From positions 1-64,000 of the forward strand of contig JAGKSB010000016.1 in the NCBI GenBank assembly GCA_017942165.1: DNA of 64,000 nt, in the 5' to 3' direction. Shown here piece by piece: positions 33,100 through 41,113 of this stretch. The DNA comes from Rhinopithecimicrobium faecis. GTDB taxonomy: Bacteria; Bacteroidota; Bacteroidia; Sphingobacteriales; Sphingobacteriaceae. The first letter of the stretch is position 1, and each line of letters begins with the position of its first letter. The translations under genes and the position numbers were made by a program. The notes beneath the pieces were generated by a model. It saw nothing but the letters and a program-made list of their open reading frames with translations. It ran no database searches and was not told the DNA's origin.

Positions 33100-33825
33100 A
33101 TGAACCTAAGAAAAATAAATCTATATGCGGTGGTATTATGCTTTATAATCACCACTTCTGCTTGTTCAAGCAAACAACTAGCGCCCAACACCTTAACGGA
33201 GCAGGAGAAAAAAGAAGGCTGGAAACTCCTTTTCGATGGACATAGCTTTGCCAACTGGCACCTCTACAACAGTGAGCAAAAGACAGCAGCATGGGAGATT
33301 CTAGACGGCACTCTCTATTGTAACCCCAAGTCAGAAGCCCCAAAATTTGACTTAACTACGGATAAAGTGTATGAAAACTATGAGCTTACTTTTGAATGGA
33401 AACTCGAGAAGGAAGGCAACTCAGGAGTTTTTGTGAACGTTCAAGAAAGACCAGACATTCTTTCAACATACCACTCAGGACCTGAATATCAACTCCTTGA
33501 AGACTCACATGCAGACTTTAATATTCCCCTAAAGAAGCCTGGCGTTTTGTATACATTCCTTCCACAGCAGAATTTCGTAAACACCAAGAAGCTTGGGGAA
33601 TGGAATAATTCCAAAATAATTCAAAAAAATGGCTTTATAAAATTCTACTTAAATGGTCAGCAGACAGCAGAAATGGACTTTAAGAGCAAGCAATGGAAGT
33701 CTTTAGTAAGTAATTCTAAATTTAAGGAATTTGCAGATTTTGGACAACATACCAAGGGAAAAATAGCCCTTCAAGATTGGTCCCGGGGTTGTTCTTTCCG
33801 TTCTATAAAAATCAAAGAGCTTTAA
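33100..33825 (+). CDS. DUF1080 lipoprotein (3-keto-disaccharide hydrolase-like)
   Basis: 241 residues. Lipobox TSAC (Cys22), then EGWKLLFDGHSFANWHLYN (about 39-57), the DUF1080 opening. The jellyroll continues with YENYELTFEWKLEKEGNSGV and GPEYQLLEDSHADF, and ends with KGKIALQDWSRGCSFRSIKI, all characteristic of DUF1080 lectin-like domains. Members act on 3-keto-glycosides or bind polysaccharide at the cell surface. Single gene, with no sugar operon next to it. Confidence 0.88.
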   Translation: MNLRKINLYAVVLCFIITTSACSSKQLAPNTLTEQEKKEGWKLLFDGHSFANWHLYNSEQKTAAWEILDGTLYCNPKSEAPKFDLTTDKVYENYELTFEWKLEKEGNSGVFVNVQERPDILSTYHSGPEYQLLEDSHADFNIPLKKPGVLYTFLPQQNFVNTKKLGEWNNSKIIQKNGFIKFYLNGQQTAEMDFKSKQWKSLVSNSKFKEFADFGQHTKGKIALQDWSRGCSFRSIKIKEL

Positions 33826-33858
33826 TAGCTATTTATTATGCTTTAAAATCGTATAAAA

Positions 33859-33890
33859 CTGCTACTCTAATAGGTTTAATAGAGTAGCAG
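33859..33890 (-). terminator. Candidate terminator between convergent genes
   Basis: A perfect 10-bp inverted repeat (33859-33868 with 33881-33890) around a 12-nt loop. On the minus strand a TTTTATA run follows, so it best serves the gene at 33908, though it could act on both strands. Confidence 0.55.
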
Positions 33891-33907
33891 ACTTAGCATG
33901 TTAATCA

Positions 33908-36019
33908 TTAATTTTTGTATTCAGCTTCAGTTACAGCTTCCAACCAAACCGTTTCACCCTTTTCACGTCCCGTGATAGCAACCTGCACGAAATGACTTGT
34001 TTTGGAAGCTCCGTGCCAATGTGGTATATTTTCTGGACACTTTACGACATCCCCCTTTTTAATCACCTGTTTAAGCTTCCCTTTTTCCTGATAATAGCCC
34101 TCGCCATCAATCGCTAATATTATTTGACCTGCTGGATGATAGTGCCAGTTCGTTCTTGCCCCAGCTTCAAAGGTTACAGATCCTATAGAATTACCATTTT
34201 TGCTATCAGCATCCATCAAATTCTGTAGATAAACAGTACCAATAAAATTATTATTTGTTATACGTTCACCTCGATTAAATACTTCAAATCTCTCCTCTGG
34301 CATAGTCCTAATATTAGCCGTAGATAAAGACATTAACTCCGAAAGCACAGCATTCGAAGAATCCAAGGCTTTTCTAGGAAGATAGCCTGTCAACAACTTA
34401 TTAAAATCCTGCAATTGTTCGTACGAAAGCCCTAGGCGCAGACAGATGGAAAAGTGGCTTTTTAGCATAGGCTCAGCGCCCTCAATACTTGCGATAACCG
34501 CACAGGTCACGAGCTCCCGTTCTAGCGCATTCAACACATCGCGCTCAAACAAATCGGAGAAAAGATGCTCCTTCAAAAAACGCTCAATAGTAGGTGCAAA
34601 AGCAGCATATCCAGACTTCTGCGTGGGTTCTACAACGCCTGTAAGCTGCTCTAAAATCCTCTTTCCACGCGTATACCTCGAACCCTGATCACTAATAGGT
34701 GATGCCTCAGCTCCCAGCGTATCTACAATTCCCTGCGCTTTACGTTGCTCTACTAAATCCATTAAAGTCTGTAATCCACGAATACTCCTTGGAAACCCCG
34801 CATAGGCGTATACATGGATTAATGCCTCTTGTAGCTTACGAATTGTGATACCAGCATCTAACGCCACGGCTAATTCCTTTTGAAGAACCTGAAGGTTACC
34901 TAAAGCAGTAGCAGAACCAATCCGAATTAGCTGTTGCTCCTCTTTTGTAAACAGACTTGAGGAATTTCCCTTTTCCAAATTTGACGTATAGAAAACGGCG
35001 AGCTTCTTTATCGCATCTGTCACGTAGGGTTCCTGCCAATAGGTCGCTATATGAGTAGCCCCAGATAAAGTATAAAGCTCCTTATAAGAAGCTTTCTTTG
35101 CGGATAAAAAAACTTCATCTGTCATATAACGCGTATCTGCTTTAGATCCAACTAGCATTAATAAAGGTTGACTAATCAATTCCATTTGGGTATTAACATC
35201 AAACGTCATTAAATCTAAAAGTGAGCTAGTTGTGTATTTGAAAGTTGACTTCGGATGTGCATGAGTACGATAATAATATTGATAACCTTCCCTATATAAA
35301 TCTGTTGTAATTTGTGAGATTTCTGCATCCGTTGGGTTTGCAGTCCCCTGATAAGAAATTTCTCCTCTTACAGCTTCCCGTGTACGGGCTTCTGAAGCTT
35401 GCACTAAACGCTCTTGTATATTATGTAGTTGACTATCTTGAAATCCATTCCTTCGAACACGCCCTGTATTAAACATACTTAAAGTTGCTACACGCTTAAA
35501 TCGCTTGTCCCCTTGTGCTGCCTTTAAAGCATAGCCACCTCCACCACAAATTCCTAGTAAACCCAGTCTATTAAGATCAACCCCAGGAAATTGTAAGATG
35601 AAATCTGCCATACCGTGAATATCGGCAATTCTATTTGCGGGTATATCCGTATGTCTGGGTAGCCCTTCACTCGCTCCCTGATAAGCAGCATCCGCGACTA
35701 ACACAATAAACCCTTGCTCAGCTAGTCGTTGTGCATATAAGCCCGAGACTTGTTCTTTAACTCCACCATTGGGATGTGCTATTACCAGCGCCGGATAGTT
35801 TCCCTTCGACGAGTAATTAGCAGGCGTATAAATCGCCGCCGCAATCTTGAGGTTCTTTAATGTATAACTTACAGGACGAATATGTACTTGTCCAGGAGTA
35901 TTCTTTGTGATAGCACCTTCATAGACTAAGCCAAAAGGGTTTAAAGGCATCTTTTGAGCCTTTATATCCATTGAATTAAACACCATACTAATCAGACAGA
36001 TAGCGAGATATATTTTCAT
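33908..36019 (-). CDS. Three-domain fusion: dienelactone hydrolase-like + carboxymuconolactone decarboxylase-like + cupin
   Basis: 703 residues. Signal-like N-terminus. Residues about 30-345 are an alpha/beta hydrolase with nucleophile elbow GICGGG (Cys158), as in dienelactone hydrolases, plus candidate Asp294 and His323. Residues about 360-550 are two carboxymuconolactone decarboxylase-like stretches (KLQEALIHVYAYAGFPRSIR and RELVTCAVIASIEGAEPMLK). Residues about 580-700 are a cupin with metal ligands His626, His628, Gln632 and His667 (NWHYHPAGQ, NIPHWHG). Such modules often occur separately; here they are fused. Encoded 3 nt from a second hydrolase and near a divergent AraC regulator, so a catabolic or detoxifying pathway is likely. 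The substrate is unknown. Confidence 0.85.
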   Translation of the reverse strand: MKIYLAICLISMVFNSMDIKAQKMPLNPFGLVYEGAITKNTPGQVHIRPVSYTLKNLKIAAAIYTPANYSSKGNYPALVIAHPNGGVKEQVSGLYAQRLAEQGFIVLVADAAYQGASEGLPRHTDIPANRIADIHGMADFILQFPGVDLNRLGLLGICGGGGYALKAAQGDKRFKRVATLSMFNTGRVRRNGFQDSQLHNIQERLVQASEARTREAVRGEISYQGTANPTDAEISQITTDLYREGYQYYYRTHAHPKSTFKYTTSSLLDLMTFDVNTQMELISQPLLMLVGSKADTRYMTDEVFLSAKKASYKELYTLSGATHIATYWQEPYVTDAIKKLAVFYTSNLEKGNSSSLFTKEEQQLIRIGSATALGNLQVLQKELAVALDAGITIRKLQEALIHVYAYAGFPRSIRGLQTLMDLVEQRKAQGIVDTLGAEASPISDQGSRYTRGKRILEQLTGVVEPTQKSGYAAFAPTIERFLKEHLFSDLFERDVLNALERELVTCAVIASIEGAEPMLKSHFSICLRLGLSYEQLQDFNKLLTGYLPRKALDSSNAVLSELMSLSTANIRTMPEERFEVFNRGERITNNNFIGTVYLQNLMDADSKNGNSIGSVTFEAGARTNWHYHPAGQIILAIDGEGYYQEKGKLKQVIKKGDVVKCPENIPHWHGASKTSHFVQVAITGREKGETVWLEAVTEAEYKN

Positions 36020-36022
36020 AAG

Positions 36023-37114
36023 TTAGGGTGCTAGTTGATTATTTAAGATCCAATTTGATAACTCCTCGGCAATTCGTTCATTATTTAAATCAGTAAATGG
36101 AAAATGTGTATTACCATAAATTCCAATTTTTGGAAAATGGATTAATTGCGCATTTCCACCATACTGATTGATTAGCGCCACAAACTTTGTGGCCATTTCA
36201 AGCCCCGCACGCCAATGATCTTTGTTCCAAATGTCCGAAGGATGCTCAGCAATATTATCCCCATAATAGAGTACAATAGGAATTTTGGTAAGTTTCAAAA
36301 AGTCTGTTTTAGAAATTTCCTGCGCTTTTAAAGGTCCAAATAACCCCGTGGAGTTTATAGGCTCTGGAGCCTCATTTTCAGGAAATACGAAGCCGCTATA
36401 GGGCTCATAGGCCACAATTCCCTTGACGTGATTATTTTTAATGGCCGTCATCCATCCGGGGCCCCCACCTTGAGAATGGGTAACTAAAATAGCTCCTTGA
36501 ATTTTGTTAATCAATGCCGATAATGCATCAGATACAACGGTAGCATCAAAATCGCCAGTATTTGGAGTCATCTGACGATAAAACTGCTCTAGAGAGGCCT
36601 CATCACGTGGAAATTGTACATTTTCAAAAAATGCAGGGTAGTTTCCCAATCGGAATTGTGAAAACCAAAAGTATTCATCTGCGGTCGGTTGAATCGTCGT
36701 GGGTATGGTACTACGTCCAGCAGCAGCTCTTCGTGGTTGATCAACAAGGTAAACAGAAAAATGCTTACGTAAAAATAGATTTTGAAATCCTTCACGCCCA
36801 TCAGGTGTCGATTCCCAAGTCCTCTTGGACTGCCCTGCGCCGTGTAGAAAAACTAGAGGCCATTTATTCGCTTTCTGAGGTATTTGATAAAATACAGCTG
36901 CATGGTCCCCATGAAAAGTTTGCCCTTCCGCAGCTAATGGATTCGTTAATGTAAAATTTCCGCCCTGCTTAAGGATCTTTCCTCCAACAGCAAAACTTCC
37001 TTGCTCGGCAATAATTATCGGTACTTTAGATTTTTGAGCTAGACTCAAATTAGGAATTATACTGTATAGGCAACAGGCATAGATTAACTTTTTAAAAATA
37101 AATTGCATAGGCAT
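36023..37114 (-). CDS. Secreted alpha/beta-fold hydrolase
   Basis: 363 residues from the ATG at 37114 (the frame opens further upstream from a TTG at 37174, but the ATG gives a proper signal peptide ending LSLAQ). The oxyanion motif LHGAGQSKRTW lies at 90-100, the nucleophile Ser214 in VTHSQGGGPG. An Asp and the late His (GNTHFPF) would complete the triad. This makes it an esterase or lactone hydrolase; the substrate is unknown. It is directly followed by the three-domain fusion gene, forming a two-gene operon divergent from an AraC regulator gene at 37266. Confidence 0.85.
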   Translation of the reverse strand: MPMQFIFKKLIYACCLYSIIPNLSLAQKSKVPIIIAEQGSFAVGGKILKQGGNFTLTNPLAAEGQTFHGDHAAVFYQIPQKANKWPLVFLHGAGQSKRTWESTPDGREGFQNLFLRKHFSVYLVDQPRRAAAGRSTIPTTIQPTADEYFWFSQFRLGNYPAFFENVQFPRDEASLEQFYRQMTPNTGDFDATVVSDALSALINKIQGAILVTHSQGGGPGWMTAIKNNHVKGIVAYEPYSGFVFPENEAPEPINSTGLFGPLKAQEISKTDFLKLTKIPIVLYYGDNIAEHPSDIWNKDHWRAGLEMATKFVALINQYGGNAQLIHFPKIGIYGNTHFPFTDLNNERIAEELSNWILNNQLAP

Positions 37115-37265
37115 AATTTGGCGGTGTAAATGATTAGCAAATATGTATATAAGCGGTAAGGTAAACGTATACAATTTACAGATTTTTTAACCATATTTAC
37201 AGATAGACGTCAAATCAATATGAATGTTACATAAAATTTATTAGCGTCGTACTACAACTATATTT

Positions 37266-38171
37266 ATGGAAAACACCTATTTCTTCGATAGCATCAGCTC
37301 ATACAATAACTATAACAACCAAGAAACCCTACACCCCCTAGTATCAGTCATCGACTTTTCGAAGGCCAATAGCAGAAAAGGTGCTAAGATGCATTTTGGT
37401 ATCTATTGTATTTTCATGAAGGAAATTCATTGTGGTGATCTTAAATATGGCTGTAAACACTATGATTATGAAGCTGGAACACTTGTATTTCTGTCACCTG
37501 GTCAGGTGATTGAAGTTGCCAATAAAACAACCTACTACCAACCGATGGGATATGGGCTAGTTTTTCATAAAGATCTACTTATAGGCACATCCTTGGGGAA
37601 ATTATTAAAAGATTATCACTTTTTTCAATATCACACAAAGGAAGCATTACACCTTTCTGAACAGGAACGTTCGCTGATAATAGACAGTTTGCGGCATATT
37701 AAAGAAGAACTCCAACATCCGATTGATAAACACTCCAAAAAATTAATTGCTTCAAATATTGAGTTATTCCTTAACTACTGTCAGCGCTTTTACGATCGTC
37801 AGTTTATAACACGTAGTATTGAAAATACAGGGATTTTAGAAAGATTTGAACAGCTCCTAATAGCATATTTTACAAGTAGAGAGTTGACCCTACATGGACT
37901 TCCCACTGTTGCTCACTTTGCAGAAAAGCTACACCTTTCAAGTAACTACTTTGGAGATCTTATCAAGAAGGAAACTGGCAAATCTCCTACAGCATATATA
38001 CAGCAATATTTGATCGAACAGGCCAAACTAAAAATGTCGCATTCAGATCAATCTATTCAGGAAATAGCCTACGAAATGGGCTTTAAGTATCCGCAGCATT
38101 TCAGTAGGCTATTTAAAAATATAGTCGGTATTTCCCCAAAAGATTTCCGTCAAAAAATAAACTCTTATTAA
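37266..38171 (+). CDS. AraC-family transcriptional regulator
   Basis: 301 residues. The N-terminal half (about 20-150) looks like a cupin-type effector domain (FLSPGQVIEVANKTTYY, GYGLVFHKDLL). The C-terminal about 195-300 is a double helix-turn-helix: LPTVAHFAEKLHLSSNYFGD (first HTH) and IQEIAYEMGFKYPQHFSRLF with KNIVGISPKDFR (second HTH). It lies divergent to the hydrolase pair (151-nt gap), its most probable target. The stop overlaps the convergent aldo/keto reductase stop. Confidence 0.93.
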   Translation: MENTYFFDSISSYNNYNNQETLHPLVSVIDFSKANSRKGAKMHFGIYCIFMKEIHCGDLKYGCKHYDYEAGTLVFLSPGQVIEVANKTTYYQPMGYGLVFHKDLLIGTSLGKLLKDYHFFQYHTKEALHLSEQERSLIIDSLRHIKEELQHPIDKHSKKLIASNIELFLNYCQRFYDRQFITRSIENTGILERFEQLLIAYFTSRELTLHGLPTVAHFAEKLHLSSNYFGDLIKKETGKSPTAYIQQYLIEQAKLKMSHSDQSIQEIAYEMGFKYPQHFSRLFKNIVGISPKDFRQKINSY

Positions 38172-39115
38172 CTAGGCTGACTTGACAAATTTAAGAAGTT
38201 GATATCTGCTTCATCTAACCTCAGTAAGGGCGCATCCACTAAAGTCTTCAGCTGCCTGCTGGACGTTGCAGACACAACAGGAGCTGTCACTAGTGGATTT
38301 GCTAAGAGCCACGCTAAAGATACCGTTGCTACGGAACGCTGATGTTTTGCGGCTACTTTGTCCAATGCTGATAACACCTGTAAGCCTTGTTCATTAAAGT
38401 ATTTCTTTACGGAACCTCCACGGGGAGATTTCTCGAAATCAGCTTCTTCTCTATATTTACCCGTTAGAAATCCCGCTGCTAATGACCAGTAAGGAAAAAC
38501 AGCTAAATTATTGGCACGAACGATGTCGGCATACTGGGTTTCAAATTTTTCTCTTTCTAATAAATTGTAATGTGGCTGTAGCGCAATATATTTAGGGAGG
38601 TTATTTTGCTCGGCAGCTGCAAATGACTCTTGTAGCCGCGCAGGACTAATATTTGAAGCCGCTATATAGCGTATTTTCCCGGCTTTAATAAGTTCATCAT
38701 AAGCAGAAAGCGTTTCTTCAACAGGTGTTATTTCATCATCATAATGCGTATAATAGATATCGATATAGTCTGTCCCTAGGCGCTTCAATGAATCTTCCGC
38801 AGACTTTAAAATATGCTTTTTGGAGATGTCAACACCATGCTCTTTTGTTTCAGAACCAACTTTTGTGGCAATCACTATATCCGAACGCTGCTGGCTGCTC
38901 AACCATTTTCCGATAATAGTTTCTGACTGTCCACCATGTCCATTGATCCAATATGAATACACGTCTGCGGTATCTATAAAGTTAAAACCCGACTCCTTAA
39001 ATTCATCTAATAGTGCGAAAGATGCAGCCTCTTCTAAGGTCCATCCAAATACATTACCTCCAAAATTTATTGGAGCAATGCTCAAATCAGTATTGTTTAT
39101 TGTGACTTTTTTCAT
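38168..39115 (-). CDS. Aldo/keto reductase
   Basis: 315 residues, a TIM-barrel NADPH-dependent oxidoreductase of carbonyl compounds. Landmarks: FIDTADVYSYWINGHGGQSE (catalytic Asp/Tyr near residues 48-53), IVIATKVGSE (catalytic Lys), YIDIYYTHYDDEITPVEETL (catalytic His), and the C-terminal SLAWLLANPLVTAPVVSATS, the cofactor-binding region. It is convergent with the AraC gene, ending in a 4-nt overlap. Probably a stand-alone general reductase; no partner gene identifies its substrate. Confidence 0.93.
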   Translation of the reverse strand: MKKVTINNTDLSIAPINFGGNVFGWTLEEAASFALLDEFKESGFNFIDTADVYSYWINGHGGQSETIIGKWLSSQQRSDIVIATKVGSETKEHGVDISKKHILKSAEDSLKRLGTDYIDIYYTHYDDEITPVEETLSAYDELIKAGKIRYIAASNISPARLQESFAAAEQNNLPKYIALQPHYNLLEREKFETQYADIVRANNLAVFPYWSLAAGFLTGKYREEADFEKSPRGGSVKKYFNEQGLQVLSALDKVAAKHQRSVATVSLAWLLANPLVTAPVVSATSSRQLKTLVDAPLLRLDEADINFLNLSSQPS

Positions 39116-39287
39116 GCTTTTAATTATTATTTAGTGCTGCTTATAAGGTATCGACGCCGAGTTAGGGTGTTTACAACCCCTTTTCGGAGGCTTGATTTAT
39201 AAAGTTATCAGCTTGTTAGCCGATAAATTGGTAAAATTACATTGCGATTAGGTACATTTACATAGTGAGATCGTAAATGACATTTCT

Positions 39288-40067
39288 ATGAAAAGGTATC
39301 AGCAGTTTCAACCCTTACTTATCGACGACTATACGACCGAAAGATGGCCGCATCCCTTACATAAGCACGCTTTTTATGAACTGATCTATATTCATGAAGG
39401 CGTAGGCATACAACAGTTAAATGGGCATGAAATCCCCTATGCTAAACAGCAGCTTTTCCTCTTAGGTCCTGAAGATGCACATCAGTTTTTCGTTCAGGAG
39501 ACTACCCATTTTACCTATATAAAATTCCATCAAAGCCTGTTTATTGAAAAAGAACAACTTATCCTCCCCGAGAATTTTGATATCAAGCTCCTGCTAAATT
39601 CCTTTCATAAGGAGCAGCATAATCATATCCTTTTAAAGGAAGATGATCAACCCATTGTGCAAGAACTGTTTACCCTATTGGCAAAACTCAAAGGCAAGGA
39701 GACAGCCTATATAAATTTTATTGTCTACCAGCTTTGTGCCCTATTGGAAATTATAAAGTCGCGCACGGCAGCCCATTCAGCCTATCAAGAAGATAAATTA
39801 TCAAAACTTATAAATCATATCAACTTAAATATCCGAGACCCTCAGCAGCTCAAGTTACAGCAGTTAGCAGATCTTATTTATAGCGGTGTAGGTTATACAA
39901 GCCTATATTTTAAAACAGAAATGGGCATTTCTATTCAAGCCTATATCCAATCCTTAAGAAAGAGTTTAATCCTTCAACGGTTAGAAATTGGTGCCAGAAA
40001 AAAGGAACTTGTCATAGAATTTGGGCTGACAGATATTTCTCATCTAAACAAAATGCTGCGTAGATAA
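39288..40067 (+). CDS. AraC-like transcriptional regulator, short C-terminus
   Basis: 259 residues. A cupin-type sensor domain at about 1-130 (WPHPLHKHAFYELIYIHEGV with a His cluster, QQLFLLGPEDAHQFFV) and a C-terminal AraC-like DNA-binding part (LQQLADLIYSGVGYTSLYFK, then KELVIEFGLTDISHLNKMLR). The second helix-turn-helix ends at LRR instead of continuing to the usual final helix, so the protein is about 15-20 residues shorter than full AraC domains. It might bind DNA less strongly or be a natural variant. The gene stands alone between aldo/keto reductase and ohrR. Confidence 0.82.
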   Translation: MKRYQQFQPLLIDDYTTERWPHPLHKHAFYELIYIHEGVGIQQLNGHEIPYAKQQLFLLGPEDAHQFFVQETTHFTYIKFHQSLFIEKEQLILPENFDIKLLLNSFHKEQHNHILLKEDDQPIVQELFTLLAKLKGKETAYINFIVYQLCALLEIIKSRTAAHSAYQEDKLSKLINHINLNIRDPQQLKLQQLADLIYSGVGYTSLYFKTEMGISIQAYIQSLRKSLILQRLEIGARKKELVIEFGLTDISHLNKMLRR

Positions 40068-40115
40068 GCCATGGCACCTCGGTAAAGAAAATGTCATAAT
40101 TATTTAAATTGTGTA

Positions 40116-40126
40116 CAATATAATTG
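40116..40126 (+). promoter_or_regulatory. Candidate OhrR operator
   Basis: CAAT at 40116-40119 and ATTG at 40123-40126 form an inverted repeat with a 3-nt spacer, 32 nt ahead of the ohrR start. It resembles the TACAATT-AATTGTA palindromes bound by OhrR proteins, but only in the core. Confidence 0.35.
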
Positions 40127-40158
40127 CGCGATAGCTATATTTGCTTTACATAAATAGC

Positions 40159-40578
40159 ATGAAAGATCCATTGAAATTAAAAGAGCAGTATTGTTTTCCG
40201 CTATATGCGTTGTCCAGGGAGATAACACAGCGTTACAGACCTTTGTTACAAGAAATTGATCTAACCTATCCGCAATATCTTGTGCTACTCGTGCTGTGGG
40301 AGGAAAGATTGCAAACGGTCAATCAATTAGGGGAAAAGTTGTATCTTGACTCTGGCACCTTAACGCCTTTATTAAAGCGCTTGGAACAAAAAGGTCATAT
40401 CTTACGCCAACGAAGTAAACAGGATGAACGGGTGGTAGAAATTACCTTGACTCCGACTGGAGAGGCCTTAAAGGAAAGTGCACAGTGTATTCCTTTGCGC
40501 ATGATGGAATCATTGGATATGCCCTTAGCGGATTTTGAGGTCATCAAAAAATTAGCAGATAAATTATTAATTAAGTAA
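40159..40578 (+). CDS. ohrR: Organic hydroperoxide-responsive repressor OhrR (MarR family)
   Basis: 139 residues from the ATG at 40159 (a TTG 18 nt upstream is in frame but less likely). The N-terminus LKEQYCFPLYALSREITQRY carries Cys12, the position of the redox-sensing Cys in OhrR proteins; LTYPQYLVLLVLWEE and the winged-helix region LDSGTLTPLLKRLEQKGHIL with RQRSKQDERVVEI follow. OhrR represses ohr until oxidised by organic hydroperoxides. It lies 11 nt ahead of ohr, as in known pairs, so the identification is strongly supported by context. Confidence 0.93.
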   Translation: MKDPLKLKEQYCFPLYALSREITQRYRPLLQEIDLTYPQYLVLLVLWEERLQTVNQLGEKLYLDSGTLTPLLKRLEQKGHILRQRSKQDERVVEITLTPTGEALKESAQCIPLRMMESLDMPLADFEVIKKLADKLLIK

Positions 40579-40589
40579 AATTATAACAC

Positions 40590-41012
40590 ATGAAAACAAT
40601 GTATACTGCAGCAGCAACTGCTACGGGAGGTCGTAATGGCCACGTAAAATCGGATAATGGAATCCTGGACTTAGAAGTGAGAATGCCCAAAGCCTTAGGC
40701 GGAGCTAATGACGACTACAGCAACCCTGAGATGCTCTTCGCTGCAGGCTATGCGGCATGCTTCGATAGCGCCCTAAATTTGATGATAAAAACGAAGAAAG
40801 TAAGTACAGGTGTAACAGCGGTAACCGCAAAAGTAGGTATCGGACAGAATGATAATGGCGGCTTTGCATTAGCGGTAGAACTTGCCATAAACATCCCTGA
40901 AGTGACCTTAGAAGTGGCTAATGAGCTCGCTGAAGCGGCACACCAGGTATGCCCTTACTCCAACGCTACAAGAGGAAATATCGAAGTTTCCCTAACGGTA
41001 ACAAATGACTAA
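40590..41012 (+). CDS. ohr: Organic hydroperoxide resistance protein Ohr
   Basis: 140 residues, OsmC/Ohr fold. Ohr is a thiol peroxidase that reduces organic hydroperoxides, recycled by lipoylated proteins. The catalytic set is intact: Arg15 (ATGGRNGHV), Glu47 (NPEMLFAAG), peroxidatic Cys57 (GYAACFDSAL) and resolving Cys121 (HQVCPYSNATRGN). Located 11 nt after ohrR in a two-gene operon. Confidence 0.96.
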   Translation: MKTMYTAAATATGGRNGHVKSDNGILDLEVRMPKALGGANDDYSNPEMLFAAGYAACFDSALNLMIKTKKVSTGVTAVTAKVGIGQNDNGGFALAVELAINIPEVTLEVANELAEAAHQVCPYSNATRGNIEVSLTVTND

Positions 41013-41018
41013 GACCCT

Positions 41019-41079
41019 ATACTGCGCGAAATAGATTCTTGGAAATAGTTCTTTTTCGGGAAAATGTTTTGCGCAGTAT
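41019..41079. terminator. Possible bidirectional terminator, weak
   Basis: A 9-bp inverted repeat (41019-41027 with 41071-41079) with a long inner region (about 43 nt), in the gap between ohr and the convergent minus-strand gene. No clean T tract accompanies it. Confidence 0.3.
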
Positions 41080-41113
41080 TAGTTAAACGCTAACAGCAAA
41101 AAAATGCCGTGCC

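Noticed and set aside
36562..36954. Plus-strand open frame of 130 codons
   Set aside because: It lies fully antisense to the secreted hydrolase gene, which has a clear signal peptide and catalytic motif.
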